From Podocnemis expansa (Eukaryota > Chordata > Testudines > Podocnemididae): a DNA stretch of 64,000 nucleotides. Shown piece after piece: positions 46,187 through 56,934 of this stretch (positions are counted from its first letter, which is position 1; the number at the start of each line of letters is the position of its first letter). Below the pieces are notes generated by a model that saw only the letters and a list, made by a program, of their open reading frames with translations, searched no databases and was not told the DNA's origin. Both the position numbers and the translations under genes were made by a program. Where the stretch lies: the NCBI GenBank assembly GCA_007922195.1, contig ML682067.1, positions 8,471,418-8,535,417 on the forward strand, in the 5' to 3' direction.

Positions 46187-47273
46187 TTCCCCTGCTGACC
46201 CCTCCGCCCAGCTGGGCAGTGGGGCTGGCAAAAACAAGCCCCAGTACTCTGTGTGACCCAGACCTTCTAGAATAACTTCCTGAATCTGCAAAAATCAGGG
46301 CAAGCTGCAAAACCAGGGGCCAAACCACTGGTGGTGGCACTTAAACCAGCCTCTCAGTCAGTGACAAAACACGCTGCTGATTCCCCACTCTGGTCATCAC
46401 CAAGCATAACAAAATAGAAACAGCCCTCTTTATTCCACATCAGCTTCTCTGGTCCCCATCTAGCCACTGGGTCACTTAAAGAAATGGATTCTCCTGACCC
46501 CAAAGGGTCAGTCACATCATCTGGGGAACAATATAGGCTTGGATCTTACGCAAAATACCACACTGTCAGTCAATCCTTTAGTAACCATAACTAAAGGTTT
46601 AATACAAAAGAAAAGAAAACAAATATGCAAGGAGTTAAAGGGTCAAAGTAAATGATATACATACAAATGATTTAGAATCCATAGAAAGCAAGTCCTTGAA
46701 GAATTTATAGTTTGCAGGTTAGTCTAATTCCTCTGGTAGACAACCAGCTCTTGGGTGAGTCTCAGTCCTTTGTTCAATGGCAGCAGAATAGTTCCAGAGG
46801 AGGGCATTGGTTGCAGATTGGAGACTGGAGACTGAAGAAAATATGGAGATGAGGTTACCACCTTTTAGCACCTCTGGCCTTCCCCATCCCATGCAGTCTT
46901 TTAAAGATCAAAATGGAGTTGAGTCACATGGTCAGTCTGGGTGACTCACCGGGTAGGTTTCTCCCTGGGCCCACTGTCCTTAATGGACCATTAAGAGGAC
47001 AATGGTTTTGTAGCCATCCAGTCTGGATATGCCCTAGAACCAAACACCTTGGAACACAAATAGAACAAACATATTCCTAACTTCTAATACAGATATGACA
47101 CCTGCAAGTAAACCAAATAATCATTCCTAACAAATTACAACCTTTCTGTTGGTACCAAACATGGCATATCCCATATGCATTATTGCAAATATGAAATATT
47201 AATATGAAAGATAATCATAAGAAATCCCCTAGATTCAGAGAGCATCACACTCCATACCTCTCCACACCATCAC
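46187..47273 (-). mobile_element. Possible LTR, minus strand
   Basis: Read on the minus strand it starts TGTGATGGTGTGGAGAGG and ends GAGAGTATCA (TG...CA), with an AATAAA polyadenylation signal near 46425. Length about 1.09 kb. No clean target duplication. No coding domain. Confidence 0.45.
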
Positions 47274-48341
47274 AAAAAAACCAGCAGTGGTTTCTATGAA
47301 TATTTTGAGATCACATACATTAGAATGTATGTGAGATTCTCATTTAGTTGAAATAGGACAGAGACAAATTCTGTACTCAGTTCCAGTGTCAGTCCAGGGC
47401 AATTCTGCTCAACCAGATCCAGCCTGCCTTACTCAATATCCTACAAAGCGGGAGCCCATGTTATGTAACAGCATGAATCTTTTTTAATTAAAATTTTATT
47501 TATTGGAGATACTCCCAGTTACCACCCATTTAACTAAAAAAAGTATTTGGTGCCAAAATTCTTATATGATCAAACTAAACAGCCGGCAACCTGATCCCAC
47601 TCTTACCAACATTAGCCACAGAACTCCTCAGGGAAAAAAACCCTCCAATATAGAATTTAGTGTTTTATGACAAATAACTTTTTTCTACTGTGGCAGTTTT
47701 TATAGTTAACATGATCGAACCATTCTCCACTCAGCCTTTTTATTCATGAAGATCAAGATATTTCTCCTTGAAGATGTTTAAGAGTGAGTTTTTTAAATTA
47801 GAGAGTTTGAAAGATGCGGTTATTTACAGTAAATAGACATGAGCTTGCTGATCAGCATGAATGATGATTTACATGAAAGTAAAAGGAAATGAGGTGCAAA
47901 CTACTGCATCAGATAGATTGTCAGATATTTCTATGGGCTTTAAGGGGAACTTTCAGCATGCTGGATGTTTACTCTATGACAGAGGAACATTACCTGCCCT
48001 ACTGAAGTATTAATAACATCTCTATTCTAGTGTAACAGTAGAGAATGAGATTTTGCAGGCAAAAATGGCATCAGTGATTGTATCAAAACAATTCAATGTA
48101 TATCTCACCGACAATATTCTCCTCTCAGATAAGTAAGAAAGGAAAAAGAGTTTTATATTCTATTTGTTAAGTACCAAAAGTATGACTGGTGCTGTCCATG
48201 GCAGAAGATGCAGTCTCAGTCCTGAGAAATTTATAATCTAATGTGATACCTTAGTTGCAGCACACACATTTAATGTGGATTGGAAAAGAAAAAGGTGTCC
48301 TAAATATTGCCACTTGGTACATGATTGGGGTCAACACCATT
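47274..48341. other. No gene seen
   Basis: AT-rich. An old repeat relic is likely at 48165-48245; otherwise nothing recognised. Confidence 0.45.
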
Positions 48342-48344
48342 TCA

Positions 48345-48864
48345 GGTATCTCTACACTCACAATTTAGTTCAAATTAATGAGGGTTAATTTCCAATTAAG
48401 TTAATGCATGGCTACATTGGCTTTCATTATTTCAAACCAAGGAATTCCTTAGTTCAAAGTAATGAATGATTACTTCGAAGTTATAAAAGCTCACTTAATT
48501 TTGAAGTAACGGTTAATTCAAATTTAATAGTTTGAATTAACCCAATGGAGCTGCTTTAATTCGAAGTAACCATTAGTTCACATTAACACCTTTTGACCTT
48601 CTTTGTCCCAGGGTGCCTTCCCCTTTCTATGTATTGGGTGGGGGCATGACCCTTCTTGGGTGCTATGTTGCCACAATTCCCATGGTGCCCCCTTCCTAAA
48701 TCGAAATAGCAAGTCCTGTCCATGAATATGCTAGTTTGATGTGGGTTTCTAGTGGCGCCATATTAGTTCAAATTAGCTTAGTTCAAATTAACCATTATTA
48801 GTTCAAATTAATTAATTCGAACTAAGTTAATTTGAGCTGATGTCTTAAGTGTAGATGTAGGCCA
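48345..48864. mobile_element. Foldback MITE, probable TSD TCA
   Basis: Left end 'ggtatctctacactcacaat' and right end 'aagtgtagatgtaggcc' are inverted repeats. The arms consist of repeated 'agttcaaattaa' and 'ttaattcgaa' words. TCA flanks at 48342-48344 and 48865-48867. Same general type as 1908-2809 and 14089-14766 but with a different internal motif. Confidence 0.72.
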
Positions 48865-48867
48865 TCA

Positions 48868-51834
48868 GTCACAATGGGCTATTTCGTCCATGTTAAAAGA
48901 AAAAGGTCCATTAGAGATCCCTTGTTAACTAATAAGAAACAAATGCTTTCTATGACTGAAGTTCTTATTTTGTCCATCCCAACTTTAGTATTTAAGAGCA
49001 GCACAAATATTAGGGAGGTAGCTCCTCAAGCCCGCCAGCCACTAACAGTATGGAAATGGATTAACATACTATGTTAAGTATAGTAATATCAATCTTCCCT
49101 GTTATCACTTACAACCTGCGTCTCCTATAAATGTTTTGCCTCTCATTTGCCAGAGGTTCAAAAATTTCTTGAGGAAGAATATTGGCTGCCATGGTGGAGC
49201 AGTGATAAGAGCCAGGAAGATTGTCACACCTTAATTATACCCACTACTAACTGTTCAGCACTTGGGAAATAAACAGCACTGTTACTAATGAACAAGACAG
49301 CAAAATGTTTAAAAATGCAGCTGGGACTGTGGGCACAATCAGCTGCTCACAGAACGCTTGGAGAAGCTCAAATCTGACAAATGAATCCCTCGTATCCCTG
49401 TTTGCTCTGGCTATTGCTGGCTTATGGTAATTGAATTAAACAAATCAGAGATGAAAATTGTTCCTTGATATGAATACTTCACTATTAGTAAGTGATCAAA
49501 CAAGCAGGCAGAGTAGTACAAAATCATACTTTTCTTTAATATATCAAACTGGATTCTGCCAACCCAACTCATATGTGAGCACAGTGAGACCCCACTCATC
49601 CATAGCATGTCATAATAGACCCACTGAGACTACTCATGGAATAAACGAGCTAGTTAACATGAATAAGTTTCGAACCCACAGTACCACCAGTAATTGTTTA
49701 GGCTCAGCTCTTGTTCCCCATCCCCCTCTACAAAGCAAATGCTGGGACCATATACCTGAGCCTCTAATCCCACATTAAATACTTCCCTCTTGAATTCTGA
49801 TATTTTTTTCTTCAGTTCAGCTCATATTAGACTATATCTTTCCTATTTTAGAACCATACCAAAGAGTAAGAGCACATCCAACTCTACCTTATCCACCAGA
49901 AGGGCATAGGTTCCTAAAACATGGCATCATCAGTCATGTCTTTTTTGTAGACTTGAGTAGTCCTAAGGGAACTCTGGTTTTCTTAGCAGGCAACCAGGCC
50001 AGAAGCACACTGTTACTGTCTCTGTGGCCCATATTTTTCCCATTCCCATCAGTCTTCCAACACTGCAAGATTAGGTCAGGATTGTTTTTGATTTCTGAGA
50101 TCTCATTCAGTCTGGATTTCTTTTTTGAGGTTCAGCTGTCTGTCATTGGCAGCAAGGTTTTTGTCTTCCCCTAGATGTCTCTGGAACTCCAACAAGGCAG
50201 TATGTTTTTGTTCTGTTATGTCTGTCAGTTTCCAGCCGGGATTGTTAAAAACAGAATCAATTCTCGAGGGTAGTAGACCCCAGTGAAATAATTTCCTCAC
50301 TATTTTCTCTGGTGGTTCCATTTTCCCAAGCAATTCAAGTGATGCCAGCTGACATACAGTGGACTTCTCCAGTGCTATCATAAGGAGATCAGCAATTGTT
50401 AGGGATGTTTATTGTTGGTGTTGACATCGTGAACCAAACATTTGTGGCAAGCACTTGTGAAACAATGCTTGACTGAGTCTTCTCTGAAAGTGCAGGATGT
50501 GATGGCTGGGGCTCATTGGAAATGTTGCCTAGTGACCAGCAGGTTAGGCCCTCCTTAATGCAGAAAAGGACTGGTAAGGGAGCCCAGACTTTCTCACTCA
50601 CTTGGCTCTGGGACTCTGTATGGGTTACCAAAAGTCTGGCACCTTTGAACATCTTAAGGCTGCCCTCCCTGGGTTGGGCCACTTCCTGCCATACGTTCTA
50701 TTTGCAGCCAGTCTGGGCCCACCAAGTCATCTCTTCTCCTAGAGGAGGCTTCTGCAACACCCCACAGGAGGGCCTTCTCTCTGTCTTGCCAGCCACCTTC
50801 TGAACCATTCACCTTCCTTTAAAGCTCTACCTCCATCTGTAGCATTCTTTGCAAGGGTGACTAGGCTGCGTCATCTAGGCCCAGAGTTGTTTTGCAGCCC
50901 CTTCACTTGCAGTGTTTTATATGCCCAGTCTGGCTTTATGTTCATTATGGGTTTAATATTCATTAGTCTGAAAGGAAGAGCTGGTGATATTGCTTGCATG
51001 CTTGTTGAGGGGGGGGGGGTAGTCAAAACATTTGATGAAACTGGATTAACTTTTGTATATTTTTAATTTTATTTTGGTCAAAATAGAAACAATGCTTTCA
51101 AATGAAAACATTCCAGTTTCTAAATACTTTTTTAGAAACAGATTTCTTCAACTTTTTGGGGTTTTTTTCTGAGAAACCAAATTTAAAAAAAAAAAAGTTG
51201 GAAGCTTTTAAAAAGGTATTTTTAAATGTTTCCTATAAAAACAATTAGCATTTTCGAACCAGCTCTATTGTGCAGCTATATGCAGGGTCCAAAGACTTTG
51301 CAAAGATCAAGAGTTTAATGAATTATTTATCCAGCTTTATAAACCAGAGTTTATTCCTGACATTAGACTACAAAGATCCCAGAAAAATTCTCATAGAATA
51401 TCCTCGATTGTGGATAGTGTCATCCACCAATCCAGTTCAATGGTTTGGGGTTTGTGAAGTTTCCTAATTTGCATAATTTCTTTACAGTCATTCAACTGCT
51501 CAGACAGATTCTATCACACTCTGATTCCATGCAGTTCCTTTTCTGCAGGCTTACTTTCATCCCAGGATGACTCACCCAATACAACTGAATTTTTGCTCCA
51601 TGATGACCACACAAACTCAGCCAGCAGATCTATTTTTAGCAATTGCTGTCTTTCCAGTGTCTTCACTCTTGAAAAATATCCCTATACCTCAAAATCTATG
51701 TAAGGCTGGTTTTAAATATTCTTTGAAAATTTTTGGTGATGAAACAAACTGTTCGTGGAAAGCATCTGCTTTCCAATGAAAAGTTAAAATTTATCCCATC
51801 AATAATAATAGTGTACTTGGTTCTAATGCAGCAC
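48868..51834. other. No gene seen
   Basis: About 3 kb without a recognisable gene or repeat. Frames up to about 106 codons (for example 49458-49778) have no domain or signal. A G-run lies at 51010-51019. Confidence 0.45.
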
Positions 51835-52010
51835 TTTTCCTCTGTACATCCCAAAGCACAGTAGAAAAGGTCAGTATCATTGACCCTGTTTCACAGATGA
51901 GAAAACTGATACACAGGGAGGTGAAGTAACTGGCTTAAGGTCACCCAGGAACGGATCCAGGAACTGAATCAATATCTCTTGAGTCCCCATCTGGCACCCT
52001 ATCCATTTGG
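51835..52010 (+). repeat. MIR-type SINE relic
   Basis: Contains 'cagatgagaaaactgatac', 'gaggtgaagtaactggctta' and 'aaggtcacccagga', the core of the MIR/CORE-SINE consensus, in the expected order and spacing. An old amniote-wide element. Confidence 0.85.
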
Positions 52011-52394
52011 GTACATGGCAAGTAGGAGGCAATCTACTACCACAAGTTTCAGTTGATACCAGTTGGTTTGGGGGGCTTGTTACTGTGAGATTGCATTTTC
52101 CCCACCATATGCTCTGTGTTTTAGTTGTTCTTTTTCAGGCAGTGGTTTCTTCGTCTACTGGTTGCATTTGGGTCCAGTTCATCCCAGGAAGTTGTACCGC
52201 TTGCCAAGCGTTTGTGTGACTATAAGTGCATGATTCCTCATTAAAGGAAGATACGGCATTGCTTAGACCCCCAGGATTTCCCCTGAGAGAAGTGGGTTCA
52301 GTTCCCTGCTTTACCGCAGGCTTCTTGAGAAGGATGTCTCTTATTCTCTCTGTGCTTATGTTCCCCATGTTATAAAGAAAATGGGGAGCAATTG

Positions 52395-52676
52395 TTTTCA
52401 TACCCACTGAAGGTAGGACAAGAAGTAATAGCCTTAATCTGCAGCAAGAGTGATTTAGCTTTGATATTAGGCAACACTTTCCAACTATTAAGGTAGTTAA
52501 ATTCTAGACTAGTCTTCCCAGGGAGGTTGTAGAATTCCCATCATCGGAGGCTTTTAAGAACTGGCTGGACAAATACCCATTAGGTATGATCTAGGTTTAC
52601 TTGATGATACTTCAGAGCAGAAAACTAGACTTGATGGCTTCTTTAGGTCCCTTTTAGTCCTACATTTCTATGATTT
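52395..52676 (+). mobile_element. CR1 3' end, plus strand
   Basis: Contains 'gtaatagccttaatctgcag', 'gaactggctggacaaatacc', 'actagacttgatggcttc' and the end 'tacatttctatgattt', a CR1 subfamily 3' UTR. Confidence 0.75.
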
Positions 52677-54340
52677 TAGCTGTAAAATGGTGATCTTAGC
52701 ACTTTCTCCTTCAAAGGAATACTGTGAGGAGAACTACATTATATCACTCTGGTTTGAGTAATTCAGATATTAAAGTAATGTGAACTACAGACATCATTGC
52801 ACGTGCTGATGTTGTGATTGCATTCTGCTAATTTCCAGTCCCAGCTCTCTGACCCTGATAGGCTTTTAAAGTGAAGAAGAGAGTCAAAATATCCTTTTCA
52901 GTGTTAGATATACCATCTCATAAGACTTCAGTGGGACTCCTGCCTGAGTAAGGCACTATTCAACAAACAAACCATCACTTGCTACAAACCAAATATTACA
53001 TTTTCTATGAAATATAGAGCTATATCTTCAGATTTTCATAACTTAATACATTTCTATAGATTTGCAAAGTATCACATTACATGCTTTGTCATTGACTTCA
53101 ATAGAAATAGAATTAAGCAGCTATTACACTGCATAATCAATTTCCTTTCAATGAAACAAATAGAAGATCTTGTAGGTGCCCTATGCATGAAACTCATTTA
53201 AGTATCTGGGACTTCTGCACACAGATCACTTGTTAGATCAAGCTTTGTGATAATTTTTTCTTATACATAAAGGGCTTGTATCTACATAATTTGACCCTAA
53301 ATCATTTCATTCTAGTTTCACCTTTCAGCTACATATACAGATTTAAATTGTAGGCATTCTTCAAACTAGTCATAAAGTCATCTTGGAAATTGAAATATAG
53401 GTTAGAGTTAAATGGTATTGCACAAAGACATTATGTATTGCACCATATAAAATATATGACCATTCTTCTAATACCCATGATTAATATGCTGCATTTCTAA
53501 GCAGTTCCTTTTTTGTGTGTTTTAAGACTGTTGAAATTGATGCCTTTACTGGTGTTACTTATGGCATGATACATTTTTGATAGGATCATTTGACTTGGAC
53601 ACATTGAAAATACTATAAATGTAGTAAGTGTCAAAAGTTTTAATTTTTTAGTTCTATGCAGCATCCAGATGTACATTAGGCACTTCAATAAACAAGGTTA
53701 TCCATAAAACTGTATAATGAGCACTTTCTTCAATCTACGTTATTGCTCTGGAGTGGTTATGCACTTTTTGATGGAGCTTTCTTAGTAAGGTTTTAATCAC
53801 AAATCATTTTAACCCCTAGAAAAGTAGCCACCAAAAGGCTATAGAAAATACACCCATGCATCTAACTTCTTCTTTGAAACAGACACTGCGCAAAGAAAAG
53901 TCAGCCCATTCACATGGTTGATATATGCTAACACCCTTGCTACAAAGTTTTTGATAAGACAGGATACAATTGTAGTCTTTAGACTGGAAGCTCTTTGAGG
54001 CAGGGACTGCCTCATTGTCATATGTTTGTACACTGCCTACCACTATGAAGCATTGACCACTAGACACTAGCACAATTTAAAAAAAAATTTTAAAAACCAG
54101 AAAAGGTGACCGATCAGGAATTAAATCTGCTTAATCTGTTTAATCCTTAAATTTACATTCATAATCTCCCCATTTCAGTTTCTCAAACCCTAGAATACTA
54201 GGAGAGTATAACCAGGAATGTGCACAAAAGAAATCTCATGGACTAGAGTTGCACAGAAACTATGTTTGGATTTGTAGAAGACACTGAGTGCCGTTTCTCC
54301 CATATTGCAGAGAAAAGTCCATCTGTCACTGAATTCCTGT
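52677..54340. other. No gene seen; L2-type relic at 53965-54065
   Basis: AT-rich. At 53965-54065 the words 'agactggaagctctttgagg', 'cagggactgcctcattgtc' and 'tgtacactgcctaccac' match an L2-type LINE 3' end. No exon recognised. Confidence 0.5.
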
Positions 54341-54344
54341 ATTT

Positions 54345-54490
54345 TCATAGATTTTAAGGCCAGAAGTGACCCATATGACCATCTAGTCTGACCTCCTGCA
54401 CAATGCAGCTCACACAAGCTCCCACCCACTCCTGCAATAGACATCTACCCTATGATTAAGTCATTAAAATCCCCAAATCATGGCTTAAAG
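54345..54490 (-). mobile_element. CR1 3' end, minus strand
   Basis: 'ggccagaagtgacccatatg' and 'catctagtctgacctcctgc' are the reverse of the same CR1 subfamily end as at 16883. Confidence 0.75.
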
Positions 54491-54582
54491 TATAACTCAG
54501 TCCCTTTGGGCAATCACCTCTCTAAGGAAAAAAAGCAAGGAGTCTTGTGGCACTTAAAGACTAGCAGATTTATCACATGAGC

Positions 54583-54611
54583 TTTCATGGGAGAAAATAT
54601 CACTTCGTCAG
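54583..54611 (-). ncRNA. Degenerate hammerhead-like core
   Basis: Minus strand: CTGACGA and GAAA kept, but the stem between them is damaged. Confidence 0.3.
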
Positions 54612-54763
54612 ATGCTTCGAAGAGGGGGATCTTACAGAATAGGATGAAAATAAATGCGGGGGAGTATAAGACATGGGATCAGGTCATACTGCAACAGTAA
54701 ATCAGAGCATTTGTAAGGATTCAAACTCCAGGAAACGGCACATAGAGGGAGGGTGAAGTCAAA

Positions 54764-55312
54764 TTACCTGTTATAATGTGAAAAGAATGCATAATCACAA
54801 TTAAGTCCTGCTTTCACCGTATCTAGTTTGCATATTAGTTCAGTTTTGGCTGTTTCTCTTTGAAGTCTTGATGTCCCATTGATTTTCTTGAGAACCATCG
54901 TTAACAAATCATTAATGGAGTGATTAGCAAGATGGAAGTGCTCCGCAACTGGTTTGTGTGTGTGTGTGTGTGTGTGTGTTGCGATTTCTGATGTCAGTTT
55001 TGTGCCCATTTATTCTTCTGCATAAGGACTGTCCTGTTTGTCCAATGTATAAGGTGTGGGGAAATTTCTGGCACATGGTGGCATAAATCACATTAGTGGT
55101 AAGCAGGTGAATGACCCTTTGATGGAGCAGCTGGCTTGATTAGGTCCCATGATGGTGTCTTTTGTGCAGATATGTGGACAAAGTTGGCAGCATGGTTTGT
55201 TGCAAGGATATATGCCTGCTTTAATGTTTCTGTAGTTAGGTGTGCAGTTGCTGGTGAGTATCTGTTTAAGGTTCAGGGGTTGTCTGTAGGTGAGGAGAGG
55301 TCTGCCTCCCAA
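54764..55312 (-). pseudogene. PLE linker and GIY-YIG domain
   Basis: The piece 55312-55088 is the linker with 'NKPCCQLCPHICTKDTIMGP', and 55009-54764 the endonuclease C-terminal half with 'PVAEHFHLANHSINDLL'. The Y-I-G motif itself falls in the damaged part between them, around 55030-55060. A (TG)n run at 54955-54979 is inside the frame and encodes alternating T-H, replacing residues that read N-H-K-T-K in the copy at 34513. Confidence 0.85.
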
Positions 55313-55439
55313 GGCCAGAGAGAGTGAGGGGTCATCTTTTAAAATAGGCTGGAGGTCCTTACTGATCTATTGTAGAGGTCTGACTTGCGGGTCGTATGTG
55401 GTGACCAGCGACGTTCTAGTGTTTTCTTTTTTGGGCCTT

Positions 55440-56049
55440 CTCTGTAGTAGTTGACTGTGGGGTACCCATCTGGCTCTGTCAATCTATTTCTTTACTTCCC
55501 CAGGTGGATACTATAGTTTTAAGAAAGCTTGACAGAGATCCTGAAGATGTCTGTCTCTGTCTGAGGGATCAGAGCAAATGTGGTTATATCTTAGGGCTTG
55601 GCTGTAGAAAATGGATCGTGTGGTCTGTTTAGGATGGAAGCTCGAGGGAGGTAGATAACTATACCAATCAGTAGGTTTTTGGTTTAGAGTGGTGTTAAAG
55701 TGTCCATCCCTAAATTATACTGTAGTTCCAGAAAGCGGATCTCCTGTGTGGGGTGTTCCAGACTCAGTTTGATTGTGGAGTGGAAATTGTTGAAAACTCA
55801 GTGGAAATCTTCAAGAGCATCCCTGCCATGGGTCCAGATGATGAAGATGTCATCAATGTAGCATAAATAGACGAGAGGTGCTTTGGGATGAGACTTGAGG
55901 AAACATTGTTCTAAGTCGGTAATAAAAATGTTGGCATATTGTGGGGCCATGCAGGTACCCATAGCAGTGCCACTGACTTGAAGGTATAAATTATCCTCAA
56001 ATCTGACATTGTTGTGGATGAACACAAAGTCACAAAATTCTGGACACAT
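55440..56049 (-). pseudogene. PLE reverse transcriptase, C-terminal part
   Basis: The frame 56049-55798 (83 codons) has 'GTAMGTCMAPQYANIF' and the catalytic 'YIDDIFIIW' motif, characteristic of Penelope-type RT (A-M-G and Y-x-D-D). Downstream to about 55440 the sequence continues in broken frames with PLE-like 'FRDGHFNTTLNQKPTD' and 'ALRYNHICSDPSDR'. The N-terminal half, including the first catalytic aspartate, is missing. Confidence 0.92.
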
Positions 56050-56413
56050 TTACACTGGAGAACCCCATGGCCACACTGGGCTTTTATTAAGTTGACTTAA
56101 GCACTTCCATAAGTCACCTTAATAACACCACCTCTTAAGGTTGACTTAATGCTTAAATTGCCCTGATTAAGTCAACTTAAGCCAGTATAGATGGGGAATA
56201 GCCCTTAAGTTGACTTAACTGGCCTCCAGGAGTCATATCAGAGTTCCTGGCCACCAAGAAGGGTCGACTTAGCACCTGCCAGCGCAGACACAGGCAGTCA
56301 ACAGGAGTTTTCAGTGTGGACACTCTAAATCGACTTACCAAGGTCAACTTTTAGTCAACTTAAAGTTGACCTTGTTAAGGTGACTTAACAGAGCCTCAAG
56401 TGTAGACATACCC
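56042..56413. mobile_element. Harbinger-like MITE
   Basis: Ends 'ggacacatttacactggag' and 'tcaagtgtagacataccc', interior with 'gttgacttaa' repeats. It abuts the truncated RT of the PLE. No 3-bp duplication can be confirmed because PLE sequence does not resume on the right. Confidence 0.75.
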
Positions 56414-56934
56414 TAAGTGCCTTATTTTTCTCCACTGGACAAAAAGGGAACTGAAGCAGACCCACAGAGGAAATTATTTGCTTTAATATCCGTTCAATTG
56501 CCACCCATAAGGGATTAAGGATATTAGCATGCTGGAACCAGTTTGACATATGAAAAATAATAAAAGCATAAAGGTCTGGGAGCTCAAACTTCCCCTTGGC
56601 TATAGGAAACTAGCATTTTTTTATTGACCAGCACTTCATGAAAGGCTCTAAAAATGTTATTAAATTTTCTAAAACTTCTTTGTGAAAGTTGGGGTAATTC
56701 TACCTCTTCTCATCATCCTTTATCAAAGATGAAACACTGAAATTAAGGAGGGATAGAGGATGTTTCACTTTTATGTATAGCAACACCCATCACAGAGCCC
56801 TGTACGCAGGGCAGGAAAGCTTTAAATGAGGTTCACTGGATATGGGGACCTAAGCCTGGTGGTAAGTGGAGAAGCAGGATACCAGGAGGAAGCACAAGGC
56901 AGATGCCTCCTGATTTATAATGAGAAAGTAGGTC
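56414..56934. other. No gene seen
   Basis: Nothing recognised. Confidence 0.4.

Larger units (their letters stand above)
54527..56041 (-). mobile_element. 5'-truncated PLE, minus strand
   Basis: Minus strand, 5' to 3': RT piece (56049-55798 and on to about 55440), linker, GIY-YIG (55009-54764), then the 3' region with a degenerate hammerhead-like core (54583-54611). The 5' side stops at a Harbinger-like MITE at 56042 and no PLE sequence is found beyond it. No inverted arm. Longest PLE copy in the window. Confidence 0.92.

Noticed and set aside
2395..54640. CRISPR-like array from the recurring PLE tail unit
   Set aside because: Copies are scattered, in both orientations, and have target duplications typical of transposition; this is not an array.
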